DNA from: JBFMFB01 sp040752115
Lineage (GTDB): Bacteria > Pseudomonadota > Gammaproteobacteria > Burkholderiales > Sulfuricellaceae
Direction of reading: 5' to 3'
Assembly (NCBI GenBank): GCA_040752115.1
Contig: JBFMFB010000020.1
Coordinates: 1-45,434, forward strand
Length of the DNA: 45,434 nucleotides
Shown here: piece by piece, positions 11,310 through 20,578 of the stretch
Layout: each line of letters begins with the position of its first letter
Numbering within the stretch: position 1 is the first letter of the stretch
The notes under the pieces: model-generated
What the model saw: the letters and a program-made list of their open reading frames with translations, nothing else
What the model was told of the DNA's origin: nothing
Database searches by the model: none
Translations under genes and position numbers: made by a program

Positions 11310-12112
11310 CGTAAACCCAGCACGTCCTGCATATCGAACAGCCCCTTCCGGCCGTTGGCCAGGAACCGCGCCGCGCGCAGCGCCCCCAGCGCGAAGGTGG
11401 CTCGGCTGCTCGCCTTATGCGAGATTTCGACCCGCTCGCCGATGCCGGCGAACAGCGCAGTATGGTCGCCGACGATGTCGCCGCCGCGCACCGTGGCGAA
11501 ACCGATCGTCGAGGGCAGGCGCTCACCGGTGAGCCCCTCGCGGCCGTAAACCGCGCATTCCCCCAGGTTCCTGCCCAACGCGCCCGCCAGCACCTCGCCC
11601 ATCCTGAGCGCAGTGCCGGAGGGAGCATCCACTTTGTGGCGATGATGGGCCTCGATGATTTCCACGTCGTAGCCTTCGTCCAGCACCTTGGCCGCGGTTT
11701 CCAGGAGTTTGAACACCAGGTTGACGCCGACGCTCATATTGGGCGCGAAGACGATGCCGATGTCGCGGCTCGCCTCGGAAATCAGCTGCTTCTGTTCCGC
11801 GCTGAAGCCAGTGGTGCCGATCACCGCAGCCAGGCTGTTCTTGCGGCAAAGCTCGAGATGATGGAGGGTTGCCTCGGGGCGGGTGAAATCAATCAGCACC
11901 TGCGCGCCCCCGAGTACGGCGGCCGCGTCGTCCTTGATGACGACACCGCAAGGCGCGCCGATCAGCTCACCGGCATCCTTGCCCAGATAGGGGCTGCCCG
12001 TCCGCTCCAGCGCGGCATGAAGCCGCATATCCGGCGCCTGCGCCACCACCTCGATCAGGGCACGCCCCATGCGCCCGGAACTGCCGGCAATCGCGATATT
12101 CAGTGTGGTCAT
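11306..12112 (-). CDS. dapB: 4-hydroxy-tetrahydrodipicolinate reductase DapB
   Basis: NAD(P)H-dependent step of the diaminopimelate/lysine pathway. The 268-residue product has the N-terminal Rossmann motif IAGSSGRMGRALIE and the substrate-binding segment EAHHRHKVDAPSGTAL that identifies the family. Its ATG follows immediately after the TAA of bamE, so the two are one transcription and translation unit. The pair bamE-dapB divergent from fur is common in betaproteobacteria. Confidence 0.97.
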   Translation of the reverse strand: MTTLNIAIAGSSGRMGRALIEVVAQAPDMRLHAALERTGSPYLGKDAGELIGAPCGVVIKDDAAAVLGGAQVLIDFTRPEATLHHLELCRKNSLAAVIGTTGFSAEQKQLISEASRDIGIVFAPNMSVGVNLVFKLLETAAKVLDEGYDVEIIEAHHRHKVDAPSGTALRMGEVLAGALGRNLGECAVYGREGLTGERLPSTIGFATVRGGDIVGDHTALFAGIGERVEISHKASSRATFALGALRAARFLANGRKGLFDMQDVLGLR

Positions 12113-12487
12113 TTAACGTCCTTCAGAGTCCGGTCGCGGGGTCGCAGGCGTCGCCTTCTCCTCGGCGGCCGGCACCACGTCGCCCTCGATGCGCTTCAGC
12201 ACATCCTGTTCGAAAATCAGCGCTACCCTGCGCTCTTCGGTCACCTTGCCGGCCTTCTGGTAGCGATAGACATAATCCCAGCGATTGGCATGGAACACGT
12301 CCGTGATCAGCGGCGCGCCCATGATGAAACGCACCTGCGCCCTGGTCATGCCGGGCTTGAGCTTGGACACCATTTCCTGGGTCACGACATTACCCTGCTG
12401 GATATCGATCTTGTAAGGCGACAGCGGAACGTACGAACAGGAAGCGGCCAGAAACGCCAGCACGGCAACGATAATTTTATTCGGCAT
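12113..12487 (-). CDS. bamE: Outer membrane assembly lipoprotein BamE (SmpA/OmlA)
   Basis: Lipoprotein of the BAM complex that inserts beta-barrel proteins into the outer membrane. From the ATG in MPNKIIVAVL the product is 124 residues with a signal peptide ending in a lipobox LAASC, making Cys17 the lipidated residue. The BamE/SmpA fold is indicated by GNVVTQEMVSKLKPGMTRAQV and by GAPLITDVFHANRWDYVYR. A longer reading frame exists but would run through the divergent promoter region and lose the signal peptide position. The C-terminus is a charged, low-complexity tail. Confidence 0.95.
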   Translation of the reverse strand: MPNKIIVAVLAFLAASCSYVPLSPYKIDIQQGNVVTQEMVSKLKPGMTRAQVRFIMGAPLITDVFHANRWDYVYRYQKAGKVTEERRVALIFEQDVLKRIEGDVVPAAEEKATPATPRPDSEGR

Positions 12488-12558
12488 GAACGAGGATTTT
12501 TGGTCTTTGCACGGTCTTGTATTATGATACCCCAATTCAACGCCTCAAAGCACGCCAA
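12488..12558. promoter_or_regulatory. Divergent bamE/fur promoter region
   Basis: Seventy-one bases separate the two starts. For fur, TTGGTC (12500-12505) and TATGAT (12523-12528) are 17 bases apart. On the minus strand TTGAGG and TAATAC can serve bamE with an 18-base spacer. The two -10 elements nearly overlap, so the promoters probably interfere. I see no convincing 19-bp Fur box. Confidence 0.45.
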
Positions 12559-12984
12559 ATGAGTGAATCCCACGACCTCAAGACCGTCGGACTCAAGGCC
12601 ACGTTGCCGCGCATCAAGATTCTCAACCTCTTTGAAACGAGCGACGTGCGGCACCTTACTGCGGAAGACGTCTACAAGATCCTGCTAGCCGAAGGTATGG
12701 ATGTCGGCCTTGCCACGGTGTACCGCGTGCTCACGCAATTCGAGGCCGCCGGATTGCTGATCCGCCATCATTTCGAGGGGGACAAGGCGATTTTCGAGCT
12801 GAACCAGGGGACGCATCACGACCATCTGGTATGTATGCAGTGCGGCCGGGTGGAAGAATTCTACGATCCGGAAATCGAAAAGCGGCAGGAGAAAATCGCC
12901 AAAGAACGCGGCTTCGCCATCCGCGAGCATTCGCTCTATCTCTTCGCGGACTGCACCAAGCCCCGCTGTCCGCATAAAACCTAG
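12559..12984 (+). CDS. fur: Ferric uptake regulator Fur
   Basis: Iron-responsive repressor of the Fur family, 141 residues from the ATG in MSESHDLKT; a TTG further upstream lies inside the promoter region and is rejected as start. The N-terminal winged helix includes LKATLPRIKIL and the recognition part GLATVYRVLTQFEAAGL. The metal-binding dimerisation domain has HHDHLVCMQCGRVEEF and ends in CTKPRCPHK, so both CxxC-type pairs are present. Fur rather than Zur or PerR is favoured by the divergent bamE neighbour and overall similarity, not proven. Confidence 0.96.
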   Translation: MSESHDLKTVGLKATLPRIKILNLFETSDVRHLTAEDVYKILLAEGMDVGLATVYRVLTQFEAAGLLIRHHFEGDKAIFELNQGTHHDHLVCMQCGRVEEFYDPEIEKRQEKIAKERGFAIREHSLYLFADCTKPRCPHKT

Positions 12985-13015
12985 CCTGGATTATGAAACA
13001 TCCGGGCTCGGGAGC

Positions 13016-14182
13016 CTAAGCGCGCTTATCCCGTTCCTGCCTGGCACGGGACGACTTCGCGCCCTTTCCGGTAATTTCCCGCGCCAGCCGTTCGTTTTCC
13101 CTTGCCTGCTCAAAGCTCTCGAACGCATCGCGGACCGTTGCGCGCAACAAATCGTCCTCCCAGGGTTTGGTGAGTATCTTGAAAACCGCCCCTTCGTTGA
13201 TGGCGCCGGTCACGCTTTCCAAATCGGTATACCCGGAAAGCAGCATGCGGACAGTCTCGGGATAGAGCTGCTTGGCCCGCCGCAGAAACTCCACGCCGCT
13301 CATGCCCGGCATGCGCTGATCGCACAGAATCACGCCGACGCGGTAAGTCGCGAGCAATTCGAAGGCGTGACCGGCGGTGTTCGCCCTAAGGACCCGGTAA
13401 CTGTCGCGCTGGAACAGGCGTGTAAGTGAAAAAAGAACACTCTCTTCGTCGTCCAGCAGCAGCAGCGTCCGCGCCGCTCCTTCCTGGGCTTCCTCCTCCA
13501 CCTCCAGGCGCCGCCGGTCTCGCAACATCTGGGCAAACTCCTCGGCGCCTATCGGCTTGCTGAAATAGTACCCCTGCATGTGATCGCAATGCCGCATCCG
13601 CAGAAACGCCATTTGCGCCTCGGTCTCAACCCCTTCCGCGACCACCTTCAATCCCATGTCGTGCGCCAGGGAAATGATGGCCTTGGAAATGGCGGCATCA
13701 TCCGGATCGCTGGTGATGTCCCGCACGAACGAGCGGTCGATTTTGAGGGTGTCGATCGGGAAACGCTTCAGGTAGGTCAAGGATGAGTAGCCGGTGCCGA
13801 AGTCGTCAACGGAAATTTTCACCCCCATCGCTTTCAGTTTCCCCAGCGTGACAATCGCATCGTCCGCATTTTTCATCAGCATGCTTTCGGTAATCTCGAG
13901 CTCCAGGCAGCCGGCCGCAAGCCCGGTTTCTTCCAGAATGGAAGCGACAAGGGCCACTATGTTCTGCTTCCTGAACTGGCGCGCCGAAAGATTGACCGAC
14001 ACGGTCAGCACCGGCAAACCGGCATCCTGCCAGGCCTTGTTTTGCGCGCAGGCAATCCGCAGCACCCACTCGCCGATCTTGTCGATGAGCCCGGTTTCTT
14101 CCGCCAGGGGAATGAACCTGGCCGGCGAAACCAGCCCCAAATCCGGATTCTGCCAGCGCACCAGCGCCTCCATTCCGACCAC
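13016..14182 (-). CDS. EAL and receiver part of a frameshifted cyclic-di-GMP signalling protein
   Basis: This is the 3' portion of one long gene whose 5' portion is read in another frame. It begins within the EAL phosphodiesterase domain (GMEALVRWQNPDLG, then NLSARQF, EITES, DDFGTGYSS and AEGVET, all catalytic motifs present). It continues into a C-terminal response-regulator receiver domain (LLLDDEESVLF, phospho-acceptor Asp in ILCDQRMPGMSG, Lys in ILTKPWE), ending in a basic tail. Alone it lacks the start of the EAL barrel, so it is unlikely to be an independent gene. A C-terminal receiver after EAL suggests input from a histidine kinase, none of which is encoded nearby. Confidence 0.85.
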   Translation of the reverse strand: MVGMEALVRWQNPDLGLVSPARFIPLAEETGLIDKIGEWVLRIACAQNKAWQDAGLPVLTVSVNLSARQFRKQNIVALVASILEETGLAAGCLELEITESMLMKNADDAIVTLGKLKAMGVKISVDDFGTGYSSLTYLKRFPIDTLKIDRSFVRDITSDPDDAAISKAIISLAHDMGLKVVAEGVETEAQMAFLRMRHCDHMQGYYFSKPIGAEEFAQMLRDRRRLEVEEEAQEGAARTLLLLDDEESVLFSLTRLFQRDSYRVLRANTAGHAFELLATYRVGVILCDQRMPGMSGVEFLRRAKQLYPETVRMLLSGYTDLESVTGAINEGAVFKILTKPWEDDLLRATVRDAFESFEQARENERLAREITGKGAKSSRARQERDKRA

Positions 14183-16665
14183 CCCCCGGTGTAGAGATCC
14201 ACCTGAGGCTGGTAGTGCAACAGCAATTCATCCCGCTCCAGGGCATGGCGCAAGCTGTTTTCCAGCGTCAGCCTTTCCAGCGCCTTGGCGTTCATCTCCG
14301 CGGTATAAAACTGATGGTTATTGCGCCCCCCGTCCTTGGCCCGATACATTGCGACGTCCGCATGTTTCAGCAAGGTCTGCACGTCATCCCCGTCCTTGGG
14401 GTAGCTCGCCACGCCGATGCTGCAGGTTACAAACAGCTCCCGCCCCTCGATCGTGAACGGCAGAGACAAGGTATCCAGAATTTTTTGCGCGACGGCGGAA
14501 ACATCCTCCTCGCGGCTGACGCCCACGAGAACCAGCACAAACTCGTCGCCGCCCTGGCGCGCCACCGTATCGCCTTCCCGCACGCAGGCAAGCAGCCGCT
14601 CCGCCACGGCCTTGAGCAGGAGATCGCCAATATTGTGGCCGAGACTGTCGTTGACGAATTTGAAGGCATCCAGATCCAGGAACAGCACCGCCACTCCCCA
14701 TCCATGACGCCGGGCATGGGCGATCGCCTGGGGCAGGCGATCCTGCAGCAGATTCCGGTTGGGCAGCCCGGTCAGCGCATCGTGGTTCGCCTGGTGCTCG
14801 ATCTGCGCCTCGTAGCTCTTGCGTTCGGAAATGTCCATCGCCGCCCAGATCATGCCGATCACGGCCCCCTTGGCATCCTTGAGAAGCGAAAGCGAAATCT
14901 GGGCATAAAAATCCTTGCCGGATTTCCGCCGCATCCGCGCCTCCACCTCGTGGCTGCCTTTCTCCTTCAGGGGAGCGATCGCCTGCTTCTGAAAGAATTC
15001 CTGGTCCTCGCCCGGATGGATAAACGAGATATGCTTCCCCAGCACTTCTTCCGCGCTGTATTCCAGCAACTGTTCCGCCCCTTTGTTCCAGCTCATCACA
15101 AATCCGTCCAGATCGGTGGAAACCACGGCATCATGGATCTGGGCCATGATTTGCGCCTGCCGCTCCAGCGCCTCTTCCGCCCGCTTGCGACGGGTAATGT
15201 CGCTGGCTATACCGTCAATTCTCAGCGGCGTGCCGCCGGCGTCGCGCACCAGGTGGGCACGGTCGTACAACCAACATATTTCGCCGGTGGGGCGCACGAT
15301 GCGGTATTCCAGGTTGCCTACTCCGGATTTCTGCAGTTCGGCAAAAAACTCTTCCGTCCGGGCATAATCATCGGGATGCACCATTTCCTGCCACAGACCG
15401 GGATTGTCGTAGAACTCCCCTGCCGGGCGTCCGTAAATCTTTTCTGCCGCCGGACTCAGATAGAGCACCTCCAGCGTATCCGCAGAAATGGACCAAACAG
15501 CGTCATCCAGGGAATCGAGGATGCCGTTCAGCCTCTCCTCCTTTTCCCTGAACGCCGCCACCATCCCGTTCGCCAGGACAAGCGCCCGCTCGCGATTGGT
15601 CGCCAGCGACCAGGTGATGGCGAACAACAACAGGCTGATGAGCATGCCGGCACCCAGGATGATAGCCGGCTCATCGGCATTAACCGCCGACTCGAACGGG
15701 GGCAGGGAAGAAAAATGCAAACTCCAGGTACGCCCGGCGATATCCACAGTCGCCGAGGTGGAAAAAGCGGGCCGATGTTTTTTTGCTAGCGAGTGGCCGC
15801 TGGAATCGCTGTCATAAAGCTGGGATTTCTCGGAAATCTCGGTGCCGTCGAAAATTTCGAGGTCAACGTCTGGCATTTTCCGGCCGAGAATGCCCTGCAT
15901 CAAATCGTTCGCCCGGAACGAGCCAAACACATACCCCTCCAGAGCCGCGCGGCGCTCCGCCACGGTTCCGCGAGGCCAGCCGTTGCGGTATACGGGAAAG
16001 TACATCAGGAACCCGGCCTGGGCGCTACCTTCATCTTCCCCCAGCAGCTTCACCTTGCCTGAAAGGGCGGCCCGACCGGTATCCCGAGCCTCTTCCAGCG
16101 CGGCGCGGCGCACGGGCTCGGAATACAGGTCAAAGCCCAAGGCCTGCAGATTGCGGCCGGCGAAGGGCTCTATATAGATGACCGGGGAATACTGGCTACG
16201 CTCGCCCTCCGGCTGGACCGAATAAGCGGGGAAACCCTCGGCGCGGATTTGCCGGAGATGGGCATCTTTCCCGGCCGCGGAAACCAGCCTGGAAAAACCA
16301 ATCCCCTGGATGCCCGGGTAATTGCGTTCGATATCGAGGCTGCGCACATAGGCGCGCCATTGGTTGCGCCCCACGCTGTCCGAGGCGGCAAAGAGGCCGA
16401 CCCCTCCGCGCAGGGTATGTTCGTACGCCATCATGCGCTGCCGGATCGCGGATTTGATCTCGGCCACCCGGGTATCGAAGCGCTGCTGGCCGCTGCGCAG
16501 CGCATCGACGTGGGCCGCGTACCATCCCCATACCGTTACGGAGAGGGAAACGATCAAGATGATCCATGCTGCCTGCATGCCACGGGTGGAAAAAACCTGC
16601 TTATCCGCCAAATATTGTTTCATCTCGGTCTTAACATGGCGCCTGGTCGCTAATTCTTCCGTCAT
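14005..16665 (-). CDS. Sensor and GGDEF part of a frameshifted cyclic-di-GMP signalling protein
   Basis: Membrane-bound cyclic-di-GMP enzyme. From the ATG in MTEELATRR (AGGGGA 8 bases upstream) it has a membrane helix at about 31-50, a CHASE extracellular sensor at about 60-300, a second helix at about 333-355, PAS domains at about 376-492 and 500-615, and a GGDEF domain from about 625 with the intact motif GGDEF at 705-709. The EAL domain then begins (HYQPQVDLYTG near 826), but the frame leaves homology at a run of six G and ends about 60 residues later in unrelated sequence. Restoring one G joins it to the downstream EAL-REC part, giving a protein of about 1,200 residues. The gene is divergent from a LuxR-type regulator. 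Confidence 0.85.
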   Translation of the reverse strand: MTEELATRRHVKTEMKQYLADKQVFSTRGMQAAWIILIVSLSVTVWGWYAAHVDALRSGQQRFDTRVAEIKSAIRQRMMAYEHTLRGGVGLFAASDSVGRNQWRAYVRSLDIERNYPGIQGIGFSRLVSAAGKDAHLRQIRAEGFPAYSVQPEGERSQYSPVIYIEPFAGRNLQALGFDLYSEPVRRAALEEARDTGRAALSGKVKLLGEDEGSAQAGFLMYFPVYRNGWPRGTVAERRAALEGYVFGSFRANDLMQGILGRKMPDVDLEIFDGTEISEKSQLYDSDSSGHSLAKKHRPAFSTSATVDIAGRTWSLHFSSLPPFESAVNADEPAIILGAGMLISLLLFAITWSLATNRERALVLANGMVAAFREKEERLNGILDSLDDAVWSISADTLEVLYLSPAAEKIYGRPAGEFYDNPGLWQEMVHPDDYARTEEFFAELQKSGVGNLEYRIVRPTGEICWLYDRAHLVRDAGGTPLRIDGIASDITRRKRAEEALERQAQIMAQIHDAVVSTDLDGFVMSWNKGAEQLLEYSAEEVLGKHISFIHPGEDQEFFQKQAIAPLKEKGSHEVEARMRRKSGKDFYAQISLSLLKDAKGAVIGMIWAAMDISERKSYEAQIEHQANHDALTGLPNRNLLQDRLPQAIAHARRHGWGVAVLFLDLDAFKFVNDSLGHNIGDLLLKAVAERLLACVREGDTVARQGGDEFVLVLVGVSREEDVSAVAQKILDTLSLPFTIEGRELFVTCSIGVASYPKDGDDVQTLLKHADVAMYRAKDGGRNNHQFYTAEMNAKALERLTLENSLRHALERDELLLHYQPQVDLYTGGWSEWRRWCAGRIRIWGWFRRPGSFPWRKKPGSSTRSASGCCGLPARKTRPGRMPVCRC
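14182..14187 (-). other. Frameshift point in a six-G run
   Basis: On the minus strand the run ACC-GGGGGG-TGG breaks the EAL domain. With seven G the reading continues as T-G-G-V-V-G-M-E-A, which is what the family expects. Either a sequencing or assembly error in a homopolymer, slipped-strand phase variation, or a real mutation. Confidence 0.8.
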
Positions 16666-16703
16666 GAGACAATCCCCTGGCCGCAGAAGATAGGCAGACA
16701 TCC

Positions 16704-16732
16704 AAATTTGCGAGCATGCGGTCCGCAAATTT
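16704..16732. promoter_or_regulatory. Dyad between the c-di-GMP gene and the luxR-type gene
   Basis: AAATTTGCG at 16704-16712 is perfectly complementary to CGCAAATTT at 16724-16732, 11-base spacer. It lies 39-67 bases upstream of the ATG of the cyclic-di-GMP gene, in the space shared with the divergent regulator. It could be an operator; it does not look like a canonical lux box. Confidence 0.45.
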
Positions 16733-16981
16733 GAAAATTCATTGAAATTATCGCGGCAAAACGTACAATTGCGATAGCTGTCCATTTGGACAGGTAGCGC
16801 TTCAGGCACCTCTGAATAACCGTAACAAACAGCCTTGAGCGCAAGCAGCTGCGCGGTGAGCGACGAGACATTCAAGCTGTGGATAGGCAAAGAGCGAATG
16901 GGCACGCACCACCTCTATCGGGGTGCACAGCAAGTTATTCGGCGGTTTCTTCATAAATCACTGGGAGAACGCCAGGAGAAT

Positions 16982-17746
16982 ATGGAATTGGTGAGGAACG
17001 CTGCGGCTCAGCTTGGCAAAAAAGAGCTCCTCCACTTGCTGGAGTTCATCGAGCGCTGCCGGATGGTGCAAACGCCGGAAGAATTTCGCCGCCTCCTGCT
17101 ATCCCTGCACGACATCGTGCCCGCCGAAGGGATCGTCTCCGGATTGGTGAGAACGGATTCGAACGGAAATTTCAAGGAAATCGAAAACGTCGTCAATGCC
17201 AGCTTCCCCTACGAATGGTTATCGCGCTATCTTGAAAATGGGTACATCCACATCGACCCGATTGCGCGCAACCATTTCGGCAGATATTTACCCCAGATCT
17301 GGTCAGACACTTTTGCCAGGGCGGCCTCCGATATAGAAAAAGCATTTGTGGGCGAGGCCAAGTCTTTCGGCCTGGAAAACGGATTTACCTCGGGCGCCAA
17401 GTCCGCCCGCAGCATGTCGGCCAGCATGTTCGCGTTTCAGGGCCGAGAACTGGCGAGCCACCCCAGGCACGCGGCACTGCTTGAATATCTCACCCCTTAT
17501 TTGCACAGTTCGCTGGCGTCCCTTTCCCGTTATCCTTCTTCCTCTGCCGTTCCCCTCTCCGACCGGGAAATAGAGGTCGTGCAGTGGCTCAAAGCGGGCA
17601 AGACGAATCCGGAAATTTCGGCGACTCTCCATATCAGCGAGCGGACGGTAAAATTCCATATCGTGAACGCCATGGCGAAACTCGGAGCATCGACCCGAGC
17701 CCATTTGGTTGCCGTCGCCCTGAAGGAGGGGATAATCGAACTGTAG
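16982..17746 (+). CDS. LuxR-type regulator with autoinducer-binding domain (LuxR solo)
   Basis: A 254-residue transcription regulator starting at an ATG preceded by AGGAG. The N-terminal domain (about 20-170) retains the acyl-homoserine-lactone pocket residues at TraR spacing: Trp79, Tyr83, Asp92, Pro93, Trp107 and Gly134. The C-terminal LuxR helix-turn-helix (about 190-250) contains LSDREIEVVQWLKAGKTNPE and ISERTVKFHIVNAM. No luxI-type synthase is encoded in the window, so this is a candidate LuxR solo. It is divergent from the CHASE-GGDEF-EAL gene, which suggests it controls cyclic-di-GMP turnover; the ligand is unknown and the target is inference. Confidence 0.88.
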   Translation: MELVRNAAAQLGKKELLHLLEFIERCRMVQTPEEFRRLLLSLHDIVPAEGIVSGLVRTDSNGNFKEIENVVNASFPYEWLSRYLENGYIHIDPIARNHFGRYLPQIWSDTFARAASDIEKAFVGEAKSFGLENGFTSGAKSARSMSASMFAFQGRELASHPRHAALLEYLTPYLHSSLASLSRYPSSSAVPLSDREIEVVQWLKAGKTNPEISATLHISERTVKFHIVNAMAKLGASTRAHLVAVALKEGIIEL

Positions 17747-17889
17747 TTATCCGGGTTGTCCGCACCTAAGAGCCTATTTCGATAGATTTCATACCCTTTC
17801 TGCCCGCCTCGACATCGCATCCCGCCCTTGCTTCCCCGCGGTATTTGACGTCCGCGACAGCCTTCCTTCCAGAATAATTTCCGCCCCGG

Positions 17890-17926
17890 CTTGAAATTGA
17901 AAAAACCACCGCAATATGTCGGTGGT
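17890..17926 (+). promoter_or_regulatory. Candidate heat-shock promoter and overlapping dyad upstream of grpE
   Basis: CTTGAAA (17890-17896) and CCGCAATAT (17909-17917), 12 bases apart, resemble a sigma-32 promoter. A perfect 7-bp inverted repeat ACCACCG/CGGTGGT (17905-17911 and 17920-17926, 8-base loop) overlaps the -10 region and ends 8 bases before the AGGAGG ribosome site. There is no CIRCE element. The remaining 140 bases back to the luxR stop show nothing I can name. Confidence 0.4.
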
Positions 17927-17946
17927 AATTTATCAGGAGGCCATTG

Positions 17947-18501
17947 ATGCAAGACGAACAACAGAATCCCGCCATCGGCCGGACAGAACCGGCCGGAGAA
18001 CAGACCCCGCCGCAGCCGGAACAGGGCGTAGAAACCATGCCCAGCCTGGAAGAGATGCTCAGGCAGGCCGAACTTGCCGCACAGGAGCACCACGATGCAT
18101 GGCTGCGCGCCAAGGCCGAGGCAGACAACATCCGCAAGCGGGCGCAGGCCGACGTTGCCGCCGCCCACAAATACGCAATCGAAGGTTTTTCTTCCGAGCT
18201 GCTGGCCGTCAAGGACGCCCTGGAAGCGGCGCTGGCGGTGGAAAACGCCACCGTGGAGAACTTCAAGAGCGGCGTCGAGCTGACCCTGAAGCAACTGGTC
18301 AGCGCCTTCGACAAATTCAACCTTGCCGAGCTCAACCCGGTCGGCGAAAAATTCGATCCGCACAAGCATCAGGCGATGAGCATGGTGGAATCCGACGCCG
18401 CGCCGAATACCGTGGTCGCCGTGCTGCAGAAAGGCTACCAGCTTCACGACCGCATCCTCCGCCCGGCGCTGGTGATGGTGGCCAAGCCCAAGGACGCTTG
18501 A
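17947..18501 (+). CDS. grpE: Nucleotide exchange factor GrpE
   Basis: Cochaperone that releases ADP from DnaK. The 184-residue product starts at the ATG of MQDEQQNPA, 6 bases after AGGAGG. After a disordered Pro/Glu-rich N-terminus there is a long coiled coil (about 40-85) and the beta-domain with GEKFDPHKHQAMSMVE and the C-terminal signature KGYQLHDRILRPALVMVAK. First gene of grpE-dnaK-dnaJ. No hrcA gene accompanies it here. Confidence 0.97.
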   Translation: MQDEQQNPAIGRTEPAGEQTPPQPEQGVETMPSLEEMLRQAELAAQEHHDAWLRAKAEADNIRKRAQADVAAAHKYAIEGFSSELLAVKDALEAALAVENATVENFKSGVELTLKQLVSAFDKFNLAELNPVGEKFDPHKHQAMSMVESDAAPNTVVAVLQKGYQLHDRILRPALVMVAKPKDA

Positions 18502-18581
18502 AACCGGAAGGAACGGCCGCACTTTAGATAGCGGACTCGCCGCTGAGGCGACACGAATTCACTTTTCAGCAGAGGAAAATC

Positions 18582-20494
<1,913 letters not shown>

Positions 20495-20498
<4 letters not shown>

Positions 20499-20564
20499 GG
20501 GGTAAGGGGTGAGGTGTGAGGCGAGGGTGCCTGTGCCCCTCCCCCCTCACGCTTCACTCCTCAC
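20495..20564. repeat. Heptamer inverted repeat, copy 4 (dnaK-dnaJ gap)
   Basis: Units GTGAGGG, GTAAGGG, GTGAGGT, GTGAGGC (20495-20522) face CCCTCAC, GCTTCAC, TCCTCAC (20544-20564) across 21 bases. The first unit contains the dnaK stop codon, and the second arm ends 14 bases before the dnaJ ATG, which therefore lacks an obvious Shine-Dalgarno. Confidence 0.82.
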
Positions 20565-20578
20565 GCAGAACACGCACA

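Noticed and set aside
12985..13015. Terminator after fur
   Set aside because: Only a weak imperfect dyad without T-run is present.
16835..16981. Upstream in-frame extension of the LuxR-type gene
   Set aside because: The ATG at 16982 has AGGAG in place and gives normal family length; the extension is Cys/His-rich and resembles no LuxR N-terminus.
17747..17946. CIRCE element upstream of grpE
   Set aside because: The TTAGCACTC-N9-GAGTGCTAA pattern is absent; only an unrelated dyad and a sigma-32-like promoter are seen.
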